Assembly (NCBI RefSeq): GCF_004353825.1
Contig: NZ_SMNA01000008.1
Coordinates: forward strand, 124,001-188,000
Source of the DNA: Occultella glacieicola
Lineage (GTDB): Bacteria; Actinomycetota; Actinomycetes; Actinomycetales; Beutenbergiaceae
Length of the DNA: 64,000 nucleotides
Reading direction: 5' to 3'
In this document: positions 1 to 8,845 of the stretch, piece after piece
How positions within the stretch are numbered: position 1 is the stretch's first letter
Layout: each line of letters opens with the position of its first letter
Program-made: the position numbers and the translations under genes
Notes under the pieces: generated by a model
Databases searched by the model: none
The model's input: the letters and a program-made list of their open reading frames with translations, nothing else
What the model was told of the DNA's origin: nothing

Positions 1-2
1 TG

Positions 3-1109
3 GCCGCCGCCGACACCGACTTCGTGGCCGTCGCCGGCGCGCACGGCAAGACCACGACGTCCTCGATGCTGGCGGTCGCGCTGCGCGAGGCCGGGCTCGA
101 CCCCTCGTTCGCGATCGGGGGCCGGGTGCTGGCGCTCGGCACCGGCGCGCACCTGGGCACCGGCACCGTGTTCGTGGCGGAGGCCGACGAGTCCGACGGC
201 TCCTTCCTGAACTACACCCCGCGCGTGGCCGTCGTCACGAACATCGAACCGGACCACCTCGACCACTACGGCACCGCCGACGCCTTCGAGGCCGCGTTCG
301 ACGACTTCGCCGCCCGGGTCCGGCCCGGTGGTGCGGTGGTCGCCTGCGCGGACGACGACGGGGCGCGTCGGTTCACCGAGCGGGCCCGCTCGCGCGGCGC
401 CCGTGTCATCACCTACGGGCTCGCCGACGACGCCGACGTGCGGATCACGGGAGTCGACCTGGGCGCCGGGTCGTCCTCCTCCCGGCTGCGCGCCGCCGCG
501 GGCGAGTTCGAGCTCGACCTGGCCGTTCCCGGTGCGCACAACGTTGCGAACGCGACCGCCGCCTGGGCAGCCGGGGTGGAGCTCGGTGTCGACCCGGCGA
601 CCATGGCGAACTCCCTCGGTACGTTCAGCGGCACGGCGCGCCGCTTCGAGGACAAGGGCACCGCGGCCGGCGTCCGGGTGGTCGACGACTACGCCCACAA
701 CCCCACCAAGGTGGCGGCCGCCGTCGCGACCGGCCGCCGGGCCGTCGGTGCCGGCCGGCTGCTTGTGCTGTTCCAGCCGCACCTGTTCTCGCGCACCGAG
801 GCGTTCGCGGCCGAGTTCGCCGACGCCCTCGCCGGTGCCGACGAGGTGGTCCTGACCTTGATCTACCCGGCCCGGGAGGATCCCAGGCCCGGCGTCACCT
901 CCGCACTGATCGCCGACCGGCTGCCGGGGGCGCGGTACCTGCCCGACCACCTCGAGGCCGCCCACGCCGTCGCCGCCGCCGCACGGCCCGGCGACCTCGT
1001 GATCACCGTCGGAGCCGGCGATGTGACCCGGCTGGGCCCGGTGATCCTCGCCGACCTGGCCGCGCGGGAGGACCGGCCCTCGGGGCTCGCACCGGAGCCG
1101 GGCCGATGA
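3..1109 (+). CDS. murC: UDP-N-acetylmuramate-L-alanine ligase MurC, 5' partial
   Basis: Cytoplasmic Mur ligase that adds L-alanine to UDP-MurNAc with ATP, the first peptide step of peptidoglycan synthesis. About 368 codons are visible; the reading frame is open to the left edge, so the N-terminal UDP-binding Rossmann part lies outside. The ATP-binding loop GAHGKTTTSS is right at the start, followed by the EADESDGSF segment, the NIEPDHLDHYG motif and DDYAHNPTKV of the C-terminal domain. The stop overlaps the ftsQ start as ATGA, which indicates translational coupling inside the dcw cluster. The family is about 460-490 aa, so roughly 100 residues are missing. Confidence 0.95.
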   Translation, partial: AAADTDFVAVAGAHGKTTTSSMLAVALREAGLDPSFAIGGRVLALGTGAHLGTGTVFVAEADESDGSFLNYTPRVAVVTNIEPDHLDHYGTADAFEAAFDDFAARVRPGGAVVACADDDGARRFTERARSRGARVITYGLADDADVRITGVDLGAGSSSSRLRAAAGEFELDLAVPGAHNVANATAAWAAGVELGVDPATMANSLGTFSGTARRFEDKGTAAGVRVVDDYAHNPTKVAAAVATGRRAVGAGRLLVLFQPHLFSRTEAFAAEFADALAGADEVVLTLIYPAREDPRPGVTSALIADRLPGARYLPDHLEAAHAVAAAARPGDLVITVGAGDVTRLGPVILADLAAREDRPSGLAPEPGR

Positions 1110-2083
1110 GGGCGCCGGCCAAGCCGCGCCAGACGAGGCCCACCACCGTCGCCAGGGCCGCGCCGCCGGCCACGCCGGCGGCGACGCGACCGGCCACCAA
1201 GACCACGGCGGGAGCAGCCAAGAAGACCGGGGGCGCCGCCAAGAAGACCACGGAGTCCGCCGCTACGCCGAAGGGGCCGAAGGGGCCGCCGACCACGCTC
1301 GTGAAGCCGACCTCCGCCGTCGGCCGGGGTGCCTCGACGGTGAGCCGGGTCAGCGGCCAACTGGCCGAACGGGTGGCCGAGCGCCGCTCGGCCCGGCGCC
1401 GGCTGCGGTGGCGCACCCTGGCCTGGATCGGTGCCGGCATCCTGGTCGTCGCGGCCCTGAGCTGGCTGGTCCTGTACTCCCCGGTGCTCGCCCTCGAGGA
1501 GGACGAGGTCACGATCAGCGGGACCACCCAGATCGTGACCGACGCCCAGGTCCGGGAGGTCGTCACGGCGCAGGCCGGCGTGCCCCTGGCCCGCCTCGAC
1601 ACGGCCGGCATGGCGGGCGGGATCGAGGCGTTGACCGGTGTGCGGGACGTGCAGATCAGCCGGGTCTGGCCCTCCGGCATCGAGGTGGTGGTCGAGCCAC
1701 GGGTGCCGGTCGCGAGCGTTGCCGCCGAGTCCGGCGGGTTCGTGCTCCTGGATGCCGAGGGCGTGCAGCTGGCGCAGACCGAGGCACCGACCGAGGCGCT
1801 GCCGGTGATCACCGTGCCACTCGGCCAGGACAACACCGCGGCTTCCCTGCAGGCCGTCCTGACCGTGCTCTCGGAACTGCCACCCGAACTGCTCGCCGAG
1901 GTCGCCGACGCGGGCGCGCAGACCCCGAACCAGGTCCGCTTCACCCTCACCGACGGTGCCGAGGTGATCTGGGGGAGCGCGACCGACGGGGAACTGAAGG
2001 TGAGGGTGCTGGCCACGTTGCGCGGCATCCCCGCCGCTGTCTACGACCTGTCCTCGCCGCTGACCCCGATCACCAGGGAATGA
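1106..2083 (+). CDS. ftsQ: cell division protein FtsQ
   Basis: Bitopic membrane protein of the divisome. The 325 aa begin with about 105 cytoplasmic residues rich in Ala, Lys, Pro and Thr, then one membrane segment (about 107-128, LAWIGAGILVVAALSWLVLY), a POTRA domain beginning near VTISGTTQIV, and the FtsQ domain with VSRV/ISRVWPSGIEV and VPVASV type strands. ATG overlaps the murC stop. The order murC-ftsQ-ftsZ is usual in Actinobacteria (ftsA is absent there). The long basic tail is common in actinobacterial FtsQ and varies between genera. Confidence 0.95.
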   Translation: MRAPAKPRQTRPTTVARAAPPATPAATRPATKTTAGAAKKTGGAAKKTTESAATPKGPKGPPTTLVKPTSAVGRGASTVSRVSGQLAERVAERRSARRRLRWRTLAWIGAGILVVAALSWLVLYSPVLALEEDEVTISGTTQIVTDAQVREVVTAQAGVPLARLDTAGMAGGIEALTGVRDVQISRVWPSGIEVVVEPRVPVASVAAESGGFVLLDAEGVQLAQTEAPTEALPVITVPLGQDNTAASLQAVLTVLSELPPELLAEVADAGAQTPNQVRFTLTDGAEVIWGSATDGELKVRVLATLRGIPAAVYDLSSPLTPITRE

Positions 2084-2185
2084 GCCCGGGACCCGTGGAT
2101 CGAAACCCGCGGCGCGACACGCCCGCGTGGTGATTGCCGATCGAGGCAGCGACACCTAGCGTCATGGACATCGAGAAAATGACAT

Positions 2186-2216
2186 AACTCTCAACCTCAG
2201 GTTGAGGTTGAGAGTT
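2186..2216 (+). promoter_or_regulatory. 14-bp perfect inverted repeat upstream of ftsZ
   Basis: Arms 2186-2199 (AACTCTCAACCTCA) and 2203-2216 are exact reverse complements with a 3-nt loop. It sits in the 241-bp ftsQ-ftsZ gap, about 110 bp before the ftsZ start. No T-run follows, so it does not look like a simple terminator. An operator or an RNA hairpin in the ftsZ leader is more plausible. Confidence 0.6.
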
Positions 2217-2324
2217 GAGGGTCCCAGGGGTCGTCCCCGGGTGACCCACGAGTGGGAAGCACGATCGGCCGAGGCCGTGACTGAGGGCCCAGTACCGAGC
2301 GACTGGCGAACGAGAGGGACTGAC

Positions 2325-3578
2325 GTGGCGGCACCGCAGAACTATCTGGCGGTCATCAAGGTGGTGGGGATCGGCGGTGGCGGCGTGAACGCCGTCAACC
2401 GCATGATCGAGGTCGGGTTGAAGGGCGTGGAGTTCATCGCCGTCAACACCGACGCCCAGGCCCTGTTGATGAGCGACGCCGACGTGAAACTCGACGTCGG
2501 CAGGGAACTGACCCGGGGTCTCGGCGCCGGCGCCGACCCGGAGGTCGGCAAGAAGGCGGCCGAGGACCACGCCGAGGAGATCGAGGAGGTCCTGCGCGGG
2601 GCGGACATGGTCTTCGTCACCGCGGGCGAGGGTGGCGGCACCGGCACCGGCGGCGCGCCGGTGGTGGCGAAGATCGCGCGCTCCCTCGGGGCTCTGACGA
2701 TCGGCGTGGTCACTCGCCCGTTCACGTTCGAGGGTCGCCGACGCGGCGTCCAGGCCGACTCCGGCATCGACGCCCTGCGTGCCGAGGTGGACACCCTGAT
2801 CGTGATCCCGAACGACCGGCTGCTGTCGATCAGCGACCGGAACGTGTCCGTGCTGGACGCGTTCAAGTCCGCCGACCAGGTGCTCCTGTCCGGTGTTCAG
2901 GGCATCACGGACCTGATCACCACGCCCGGCCTCATCAACCTGGACTTCGCCGACGTGAAGTCGGTGATGCAGGGCGCCGGCAGCGCGCTGATGGGGATCG
3001 GGTCCGCACGCGGGGAGGACCGCGCGGTGCAGGCGTCCGAGCTGGCGATCTCCTCGCCGCTGCTGGAGGCGAGCATCGACGGCGCCCACGGGGTGCTGCT
3101 GTCCATCCAGGGTGGCAGCGACCTCGGGCTGTTCGAGATCCACGAGGCGGCCCGACTGGTCCAGGAGGCCGCGCACCCGGAGGCGAACATCATCTTCGGT
3201 GCGGTCATCGACGACGCCCTCGGTGACGAGGTCCGGGTCACCGTGATCGCGGCCGGCTTCGATGCGGGCGGCCCGAAGGCGGCCAACCGCGCCGACCAGC
3301 AGCAGAACAAGCCGAAGCAGAGCGCCGCCCCGGCGGTCCAGCAGCGGACGCAGCCGCCGGCCGTCGTCGAGCCTCCCGCCGAGCGCGTCGAGGAGGTCAC
3401 GCCGGCGCCGCGCCCGGCGGCCCCTGTGCGCGAGCCGGTGCCCGTGGCCCAGGCCGCTGGGGAGCGGGGCTCGCAGAACGGCCAGCCGACCCAGGGGCTG
3501 GAGGTGCCACGGGTCTTCGACGAGCAGCCTCGCAGCCGTCGCGACGACGACCTGGACGTGCCCGATTTCCTCAAGTGA
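2325..3578 (+). CDS. ftsZ: cell division GTPase FtsZ
   Basis: Tubulin-like GTPase that forms the Z ring. The start is the GTG at 2325, preceded by GAGAGGGA; the frame is open further upstream but the protein from here begins [10 protein letters not shown], as in other actinobacterial FtsZ. It has 417 aa with [15 protein letters not shown] at the N-terminus, the tubulin signature [12 protein letters not shown] near residue 105, the T7-loop region DFADVKSVM, a Gln/Pro-rich linker from about 320, and the C-terminal peptide [10 protein letters not shown] that binds SepF and other partners. Confidence 0.98.
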   Translation: MAAPQNYLAVIKVVGIGGGGVNAVNRMIEVGLKGVEFIAVNTDAQALLMSDADVKLDVGRELTRGLGAGADPEVGKKAAEDHAEEIEEVLRGADMVFVTAGEGGGTGTGGAPVVAKIARSLGALTIGVVTRPFTFEGRRRGVQADSGIDALRAEVDTLIVIPNDRLLSISDRNVSVLDAFKSADQVLLSGVQGITDLITTPGLINLDFADVKSVMQGAGSALMGIGSARGEDRAVQASELAISSPLLEASIDGAHGVLLSIQGGSDLGLFEIHEAARLVQEAAHPEANIIFGAVIDDALGDEVRVTVIAAGFDAGGPKAANRADQQQNKPKQSAAPAVQQRTQPPAVVEPPAERVEEVTPAPRPAAPVREPVPVAQAAGERGSQNGQPTQGLEVPRVFDEQPRSRRDDDLDVPDFLK

Positions 3579-3585
3579 GGTCCTC

Positions 3586-4293
3586 ATCGCAGACCTCGGC
3601 CCGGGCGCCGTCGGCGGCTTCACCACTCGCGCCGGCGGCGTCAGCCGCGGGGTGTACGAGTCCCTGAACCTCGGCGCCGGGGTGGCCGACGAACCCGCCG
3701 CTGTCGCGGTGAACCGCCGCCGGGTGTCCGACCGGTTCGGGCGCCCGGTGGCGTTCCTGACCCAGGTGCACTCCGACCGCGTCCACGAGGTGACCGGACC
3801 ACCGCCGGCGGGCACGGTCGCCGTGGCCGAGGCGGACGCCCTGCTGACCGCCCGCGTCGACGTGGCCCTCGGCGTGCTGGTCGCCGACTGCGTGCCGATC
3901 CTGCTCGCCGGTGACGGGCTGGTCGCGGCCGTTCACGCGGGGCGGCGGGGCCTGGTGTCGGGTGTCCTGACGCACACCCTCGCGCGGATGGCGGCCGCCG
4001 GGTCGCCGGCCGGGCGCGCGGCCATCGGGCCGTCCATCTGCGGCAGGTGCTACGAGGTTCCCGAAGCCATGCGCGCCGAGGTTGCGGCGCGGATGCCGGT
4101 GGTCGCTGCGACCACGTCCTGGGGCACGCCGGCCCTCGACCTCGCCGCCGGGGTTCGAGCCCAGCTCGCCGACGCCGGGGTGCCAGAGGTGCACCACGAG
4201 GCCCGGTGCACCCGGGAGGACCCGGACCTCTTCTCCTACCGCCGGGACGGCGTGACCGGACGGTTCGCGGGCGTGATCGCCCTCGAGGCGTGA
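3586..4293 (+). CDS. pgeF: PgeF/YfiH-family (laccase-domain) purine nucleosidase-like protein, probable ATC start
   Basis: Family of zinc proteins (formerly called polyphenol oxidases) linked to peptidoglycan editing and purine nucleoside metabolism; usually next to ftsZ. Conserved TQVHSDRVHEV, VLVADCVPILLA, AVHAGRRGLVSGV and GPSICGRCYEV supply the His/Cys/His metal site. The conserved N-terminus (GAVGGFTTRAGGVS) lies upstream of the first in-frame GTG (3652), and no ATG, GTG or TTG precedes it near the ftsZ end. The best start is ATC at 3586, 7 nt after the ftsZ stop, with GTGAGG 5 nt upstream; ATT at 3565 is an alternative. From ATC it is 235 aa, normal for the family. Confidence 0.9.
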   Translation: MADLGPGAVGGFTTRAGGVSRGVYESLNLGAGVADEPAAVAVNRRRVSDRFGRPVAFLTQVHSDRVHEVTGPPPAGTVAVAEADALLTARVDVALGVLVADCVPILLAGDGLVAAVHAGRRGLVSGVLTHTLARMAAAGSPAGRAAIGPSICGRCYEVPEAMRAEVAARMPVVAATTSWGTPALDLAAGVRAQLADAGVPEVHHEARCTREDPDLFSYRRDGVTGRFAGVIALEA

Positions 4294-4439
4294 GCGGCGG
4301 CGTGTTCGAGCCGCGGCGACACGCCGCGACCGGTGCCGGACGGCTCGGGAGGGCTGGTCTAGCGTCTGAGGCAACGACACCCACCCCACCCCGACGGGCG
4401 AGAACCACCCGCCGCCCGGCGAACACATGAGGAGCAGGC

Positions 4440-4925
4440 ATGGCCGGAGCGCTGCGCAAGACGATGATGTACCTCGGGCTCTCCGAGGCTGACCGTGAGA
4501 ACGCCTACGACGACCGGCTCGTGGACACCCACGACGTCGAGGACTCCTACGACGACTACGACGCGTACGAGCCCGTCGAGGAGACGCCCGCCCAGGAGGC
4601 CCAGGTGACACCGATCACACGCGCGGCGTCGCACACCGGCGCGAACCTGCGCCGCATCACCACCGTGCACCCGCGTACCTACAACGACGCGAAGGTGATC
4701 GGTGAGGCCTTCCGGTCCGGCACCCCGGTGATCATGAACCTCACCGACATGACCGACGCCGAGGCCAAGCGTCTCGTCGACTTCTCCGCCGGTCTCGTGT
4801 TCGGGCTACGGGGCGCCATCGAGCGCGTGACGAACCGGGTGTTCCTGCTCTCGCCCGCCACGGTGGAGGTGGCGACCGAGTCGCACGAGCCCGACACCAA
4901 GGCCCGGTTCTTCAACCAGAGCTGA
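4440..4925 (+). CDS. sepF: cell division protein SepF
   Basis: Membrane-associated FtsZ anchor, which replaces FtsA/ZipA in Actinobacteria. The 161 aa start with an amphipathic [14 protein letters not shown] helix expected to contact the membrane, continue through an acidic Tyr/Asp-rich linker (about 20-60), and end with the SepF core ([17 protein letters not shown], then [18 protein letters not shown] and [11 protein letters not shown]). ATG follows TGAGGAGCAGGC. The 146-bp gap upstream may hold its own promoter. Confidence 0.96.
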   Translation: MAGALRKTMMYLGLSEADRENAYDDRLVDTHDVEDSYDDYDAYEPVEETPAQEAQVTPITRAASHTGANLRRITTVHPRTYNDAKVIGEAFRSGTPVIMNLTDMTDAEAKRLVDFSAGLVFGLRGAIERVTNRVFLLSPATVEVATESHEPDTKARFFNQS

Positions 4926-4927
4926 CC

Positions 4928-5221
4928 GTGGCGTGGGTCGTCGGGGTCATCTATCTGGTCCTCCTGCTGTTCCTGATCCTCCTGCTGGTCCGGGTGGTGC
5001 TGGACTGGGTGATCCAGTTCGCCCGGGAGTGGAAGCCTTCCGGCGTGATGCTGGTGGTCGCCGAGGTGGTGTACACCGTCACCGACCCACCGCTGAAGAC
5101 GCTCCGTCGGCTGATCCCGCCGCTGCGCCTGGGTGGCTTCTCCCTCGATCTCGCGTTCCTCGTGCTGATCATCGTGGTCTCCGTGCTGATGGCCATCCTG
5201 CGACCGCTGACACCTGCATGA
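4928..5221 (+). CDS. yggT: YggT-family membrane protein
   Basis: Small integral membrane protein of 97 aa from GTG, 2 nt after the sepF stop, so co-translated with it. Two hydrophobic segments (about 3-27 and 72-92) flank a cytoplasmic-side loop with the family features DPPLKTLRRLIPPLRLGGF and the VLDWV region. Function is unresolved; the conserved position between sepF and divIVA points to an envelope or division role. Confidence 0.93.
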   Translation: MAWVVGVIYLVLLLFLILLLVRVVLDWVIQFAREWKPSGVMLVVAEVVYTVTDPPLKTLRRLIPPLRLGGFSLDLAFLVLIIVVSVLMAILRPLTPA

Positions 5222-5309
5222 GGTGCAAGTACCGAGAAGTCCGCTACCGTGAACCTGCGTCAGTGACACACTGTCGCTGATCCGAACGACCTAGACCGAG
5301 GTGACGACT

Positions 5310-5999
5310 ATGGCGCTGCTGACGGCAGACGACGTCCTCAACAAGAAGTTCCAGCCGACCAAGTTCCGTGAGGGCTACGACCAGGACGAGGTCGACGACT
5401 TCCTCGACGAGATCGTGAACACCCTGCGGGTGGTCGGCGGCGAGAACGAGGAGCTCAAGGCCAAGCTCGAGGCGGCGGAGCGTCGCGTCTCCGAGTTGTC
5501 CGGATTCGCCGGCGGTGGCGAGGCAGCCGCCGCCTCCGTCGAGGACACGACGCAGTTCGCCGCGGTCGGCGACCAGCCCGAGGCCGAGGCGGCCCCCGAG
5601 GCCGAGGAGGCACCGGCCCCCGCAGCCGCGGCCGCCTTCACCCCGCCGTCCGCCGGGACCGAGCCCGAGTCCGCGACCGGCATGCTCCAATTGGCCCAGC
5701 GGGTCCACGACGAGTACGTCAGCAACGGCAAGGCCGAGGCCGACCGGATCGTCTCCGACGCCACGGCCGAGGGCGAGCGCCTCACCCGCGAGGCCGACGA
5801 GCAGCGGGCCCGCACCCTCAACCAGCTCGAGGGTGAGCGTTCCCTGCTCGAGCGCAAGATCGACGAGCTGCGGGTGTTCGAGCGGGACTACCGCACGCGC
5901 CTGAAGAGCTACCTGGAGGGCCTGCTCTCCGACGTCGAGGGTCGCGGCAACGTGTCCTCGTCGTACTCGGACCAGGCCGGCGAGTCGCGCCGCCCGTAG
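5310..5999 (+). CDS. divIVA: polar growth coiled-coil protein DivIVA/Wag31
   Basis: Scaffold that marks poles and septa and organises wall growth. ATG at 5310 is chosen over the in-frame GTG at 5301 because ACCGAGG lies 8 nt before the ATG; 229 aa. The N-terminal DivIVA domain shows FQPTKFREGYDQDEVDDFLDEI, then a coiled coil, an Ala/Glu/Pro-rich linker of about 60 residues (Glu/Ala repeats), and a second long coiled coil containing the RVHDEY and ERDYRTRLKSYLE segments. Confidence 0.96.
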   Translation: MALLTADDVLNKKFQPTKFREGYDQDEVDDFLDEIVNTLRVVGGENEELKAKLEAAERRVSELSGFAGGGEAAAASVEDTTQFAAVGDQPEAEAAPEAEEAPAPAAAAAFTPPSAGTEPESATGMLQLAQRVHDEYVSNGKAEADRIVSDATAEGERLTREADEQRARTLNQLEGERSLLERKIDELRVFERDYRTRLKSYLEGLLSDVEGRGNVSSSYSDQAGESRRP

Positions 6000-6024
6000 G
6001 TCGTAGCGCACCATAGTTCCACCA

Positions 6025-6059
6025 CGGCGGCGGGCCTCCGACCAGGGGGCCCGCCGCCG
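6025..6059 (+). terminator. terminator-like hairpin after divIVA
   Basis: Perfect 12-bp stem: CGGCGGCGGGCC at 6025-6036 and its complement at 6048-6059, with an 11-nt loop, followed by only a short TTCC. It lies 26 bp after the divIVA stop and before lspA. Confidence 0.6.
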
Positions 6060-6085
6060 TTCCTGAGCCGGAGAGGGCAGCACCC

Positions 6086-6832
6086 ATGGACCGTTCGACG
6101 GAGCCGACCCCGTCGGACGCCGAGCAGACGCACCGCTCGACCGACTCCTCGGCCGGTGGCCGCCACCAGGCCACCGCGCCGGCCCGGCGCCGGCGCCTGC
6201 TCGCGCTGTTGGTCGGGCTCACGGTGGTGGTGCTGGTCGTGGATCAGGCGACCAAGTACCTCGCGGTGACCCGGCTGGAGCCGGGTGAGTACGTCCCGGT
6301 CATCGGGGACTTCCTCGGGCTGAGCCTCGTGTTCAACTCCGGGGCTGCCTTCTCGTTCGCGGAGGGTTCCACCTGGATCTTCACGATCGCGGCGACCGTG
6401 GTCACCACCGTCATCATCGTGGTGGCCCGACGGCTCGGGTCGCTCGCGTGGGCGATCGCCCTCGGCGCTCTGCTCGGGGGTAACCTCGGCAACCTCGCGG
6501 ACCGGCTGTTCCGCGAGCCCGGGTTCGGCAAGGGCCACGTGGTCGACATGATCAACTACAACAACTGGTTCGTCGGCAACGTCGCGGACATCGCGATCGT
6601 GCTCTCCGCGATCGGGATCGCGGTCCTCACCTTCCGCGGCCTCGGCGTGGACGGTCGCCGCCTGGCTCCGGCCGGCCCCGACGCGGAGGCGACCACCGAC
6701 GACGAGGCGAGTTCCGCCGTCGAGCCGGAGGGGACCGGACCCGATCGGGACCCGACCACCGACGAGGAGGCGAGCACCGCCGTCGAGCCCGGTGACGGCG
6801 CGACGACCGCCGACGGCTCCGACCGTGGCTGA
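6086..6832 (+). CDS. lspA: lipoprotein signal peptidase LspA
   Basis: Aspartyl membrane protease that cleaves prolipoproteins. 248 aa from ATG with GGAGAGGG upstream. Hydrophobic segments include [18 protein letters not shown] and later helices; conserved [23 protein letters not shown] (catalytic Asp) and VGNVADIAI (second catalytic Asp) are present. The core is followed by about 60 acidic, Thr/Glu-rich residues with an internal near-duplication ([12 protein letters not shown] / [12 protein letters not shown]), which is longer than typical. The stop overlaps rluD. Confidence 0.95.
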   Translation: MDRSTEPTPSDAEQTHRSTDSSAGGRHQATAPARRRRLLALLVGLTVVVLVVDQATKYLAVTRLEPGEYVPVIGDFLGLSLVFNSGAAFSFAEGSTWIFTIAATVVTTVIIVVARRLGSLAWAIALGALLGGNLGNLADRLFREPGFGKGHVVDMINYNNWFVGNVADIAIVLSAIGIAVLTFRGLGVDGRRLAPAGPDAEATTDDEASSAVEPEGTGPDRDPTTDEEASTAVEPGDGATTADGSDRG

Positions 6833-7751
6833 CACCCGCGCGATGCCTGTCCCGGACGGGCTCGCCGGCGAACGCGTCGACACCGCGCTGGCCCGGCTGC
6901 TCGGTCTGAGCCGTACCCGCGCGGCCGAGCTCGCCGCGAACGGCGACGTGCTCCTGGACGGGCGCCCGCTCGGCAAGTCCGACCGGCTCACCGCGGGCGG
7001 CTGGCTCGAGGTGACCCTCGCGGACCTCGCGCCGACGCCGGCTGCGCCACCGGAGCCGGTGCCCGGCATGGCCATCCGGTTCGACGATGAGGACGTCGTG
7101 GTCGTGGACAAGCCGGTCGGAGTCGCCGCGCACCCGAGCCCGGGCTGGACCGGGCCGACGGTCGTCGGTGGACTGGCCGCGGCGGGGTACCGGATCTCCA
7201 CCTCCGGCGCACCGGAGCGGCAGGGCGTGGTACACCGACTCGACGTCGGCACCTCCGGCCTGATGGTCGTGGCCAAGAGCGAGCGCGCGTACACCGTGCT
7301 CAAGCGTGCGTTCAAGGAGCGCACCGTCGAGAAGGTCTACCACGCCGTGGTCCAGGGGCATCCGGATCCGTCGACCGGCACGATCGATGCCCCGATCGGG
7401 CGGCACCCCACCCTCGACTACAAGTGGGCCGTGGTCGCCGACGGCAAGGACAGCGTCACCCACTACGAGACGCTCGAGGCGATGCGGCGGGCGTCCCTGC
7501 TCCAGATCCGGCTGGAGACCGGCCGGACCCACCAGATCCGGGTGCACATGAGTGCCGTGCACCACCCGTGCGTGGGTGACCTGACCTACGGAGCGGACCC
7601 GAGCATCGCCACGGAACTGGGCCTCACCCGGCAGTGGCTGCACGCGATGCGGCTCGGCTTCCACCATCCCGGCACGGGGGAGTGGCTCGAGGTCACGAGT
7701 TCCTACCCGGAGGACCTCGCCCTCGCCCTGGAGAGGCTGCAGGCGCCGTGA
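6825..7751 (+). CDS. rluD: RluA-family 23S rRNA pseudouridine synthase
   Basis: Isomerises uridines in RNA to pseudouridine, most likely in 23S rRNA. Start set at GTG 6825, overlapping the lspA stop by 8 nt; ATG 6843 is a possible alternative. 308 aa: S4 RNA-binding domain at the N-terminus ([20 protein letters not shown] ... GDVLLDG), then the catalytic domain with [20 protein letters not shown] holding the catalytic Asp, and [12 protein letters not shown]. The lspA-rluD pair is typical of actinobacteria. The exact target base cannot be told from sequence. Confidence 0.93.
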   Translation: MADTRAMPVPDGLAGERVDTALARLLGLSRTRAAELAANGDVLLDGRPLGKSDRLTAGGWLEVTLADLAPTPAAPPEPVPGMAIRFDDEDVVVVDKPVGVAAHPSPGWTGPTVVGGLAAAGYRISTSGAPERQGVVHRLDVGTSGLMVVAKSERAYTVLKRAFKERTVEKVYHAVVQGHPDPSTGTIDAPIGRHPTLDYKWAVVADGKDSVTHYETLEAMRRASLLQIRLETGRTHQIRVHMSAVHHPCVGDLTYGADPSIATELGLTRQWLHAMRLGFHHPGTGEWLEVTSSYPEDLALALERLQAP

Positions 7752-8236
7752 GGGTGGTCCGGATCGACCCGGCGGACCCCGCGGCACTGGCCCGGGTGCA
7801 CGCGATCCGGTTCGAGGTGTTCGTCGGCGAACAGGGTGTGCGCGCCGACGAGGAACTCGACGACCTGGACGCCCGGCCGGGCACCTCGCACGTGCTCGTC
7901 ACCGACGACCCCGACGACGCCACCGGGGCCGCCGACCTCGGCACCGCACGGCTGCTCGCCGACCCGGCGCACCCGGGCACCGTGCACGTCACCCGGGTCG
8001 CGGTGCGGGGCCGGGCCCGACGGCGGGGCGTGGGCGGGGTGCTGATGGTCGCCCTCGAGGAGATCGCGCTGGCCGAGCACGCGGCGGGGGAACCGGCGAC
8101 GGTACGGGTCGAGCTGTCCGCACAGGAGGGCGCGCTGCCGTTCTACGCGGCCCTCGGCTACGCGATCGGCACCGACCGCTACCTCGACGCCCGGATCTGG
8201 CACCGCGACGCCGTGAAGGTGCTCACGGCGCGCTGA
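7748..8236 (+). CDS. GNAT-family acetyltransferase (ElaA-like)
   Basis: Start is GTG 7748, giving GTGA overlap with rluD; 162 aa. Shows ElaA-like features: [13 protein letters not shown] near the N-terminus, the acetyl-CoA loop region [17 protein letters not shown], and [17 protein letters not shown] near the end. Substrate unknown; the overlap suggests transcription with lspA-rluD. Confidence 0.85.
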   Translation: MRVVRIDPADPAALARVHAIRFEVFVGEQGVRADEELDDLDARPGTSHVLVTDDPDDATGAADLGTARLLADPAHPGTVHVTRVAVRGRARRRGVGGVLMVALEEIALAEHAAGEPATVRVELSAQEGALPFYAALGYAIGTDRYLDARIWHRDAVKVLTAR

Positions 8237-8332
8237 CGTCCGGCACTCCGCCCGGCGAGCAGGTCCAGGCGAGCGAGTCGGGCACGGGCGGCTCGGTCGG
8301 CGTGAAGCGGCTCGGTCGGCCGGACGCGACAC

Positions 8333-8794
8333 TCAGCCGACGTCGTCCCAGCGCCGCGGGCCGGCTCCGGTCTCGCCGAGGGTGTCCGACGGGTTCTGCA
8401 GCGTGCAGGTGCGCAGGCTCAGGCAACCGCAGCCGATGCAGCCGGTCAGGTCGTCGCGCAGGTGCTCCAGCGCCGCGATCCGCTCGTCGAGTTCGGTGCG
8501 CCAGATCCGGGACAGCCGGGCCCAGTCCGCCTTCGTCGGGGTGCGGCCCGAGGGTAACGACTCCAGCGCCTCCCGGATCCTGGCCAGCGGGATCCCGACC
8601 CGTTGGGAGACCCGGATGAACGCGACCCGGCGCAGCGTGTCCCGCCGGTAGCGGCGCTGGTTCCCGGGCGTGCGCTCGGCGCCGATCAGCCCCTGCCGCT
8701 CGTAGAAGTGCAACGCCGACGGCGCCACCCCGCTGCGCGCGGAGAGTTCGCCCACGGTCAGCACGTGCGTCTTCCCACCCTCGATCCGGGGCAT
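8333..8794 (-). CDS. soxR: redox-sensitive MerR-family regulator SoxR
   Basis: [2Fe-2S] transcription factor. 153 aa: HTH MerR domain (LTVGELSARSGVAPSALHFY, then RRYRRDTLRRVAFI), dimerisation helix, and the cluster motif CIGCGCLSLRTC, i.e. C-x2-C-x-C-x5-C, followed by the usual LQNPSDTLGE tail. In actinobacteria SoxR responds to redox-cycling molecules and often controls transporters or oxidoreductases. It is divergent from an MFS gene, and the shared 51-bp gap contains a MerR-type palindrome. Confidence 0.96.
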   Translation of the reverse strand: MPRIEGGKTHVLTVGELSARSGVAPSALHFYERQGLIGAERTPGNQRRYRRDTLRRVAFIRVSQRVGIPLARIREALESLPSGRTPTKADWARLSRIWRTELDERIAALEHLRDDLTGCIGCGCLSLRTCTLQNPSDTLGETGAGPRRWDDVG

Positions 8795-8807
8795 CGTCGA
8801 AACCTCC

Positions 8808-8838
8808 TTGACCTCAACCACTGTTGAGACTCTAGCCT
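8808..8838 (+). promoter_or_regulatory. SoxR-type operator and promoter for the MFS gene
   Basis: A -35 TTGACC (8808-8813) and a -10 TAGCCT (8833-8838) are separated by 19 bp, the long spacing used by MerR-family regulators. The palindrome CTCAAC-CACT-GTTGAG (8813-8828) sits between them. The -10 ends 7 nt before the MFS ATG at 8846, so the transcript is probably leaderless. Confidence 0.75.
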
Positions 8839-8845
8839 GCTCGTC

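Noticed and set aside
4294-4439. Separate small gene between pgeF and sepF
   Set aside because: The gap is Pro/Arg-rich in all frames with no convincing start; it is more likely a promoter region.
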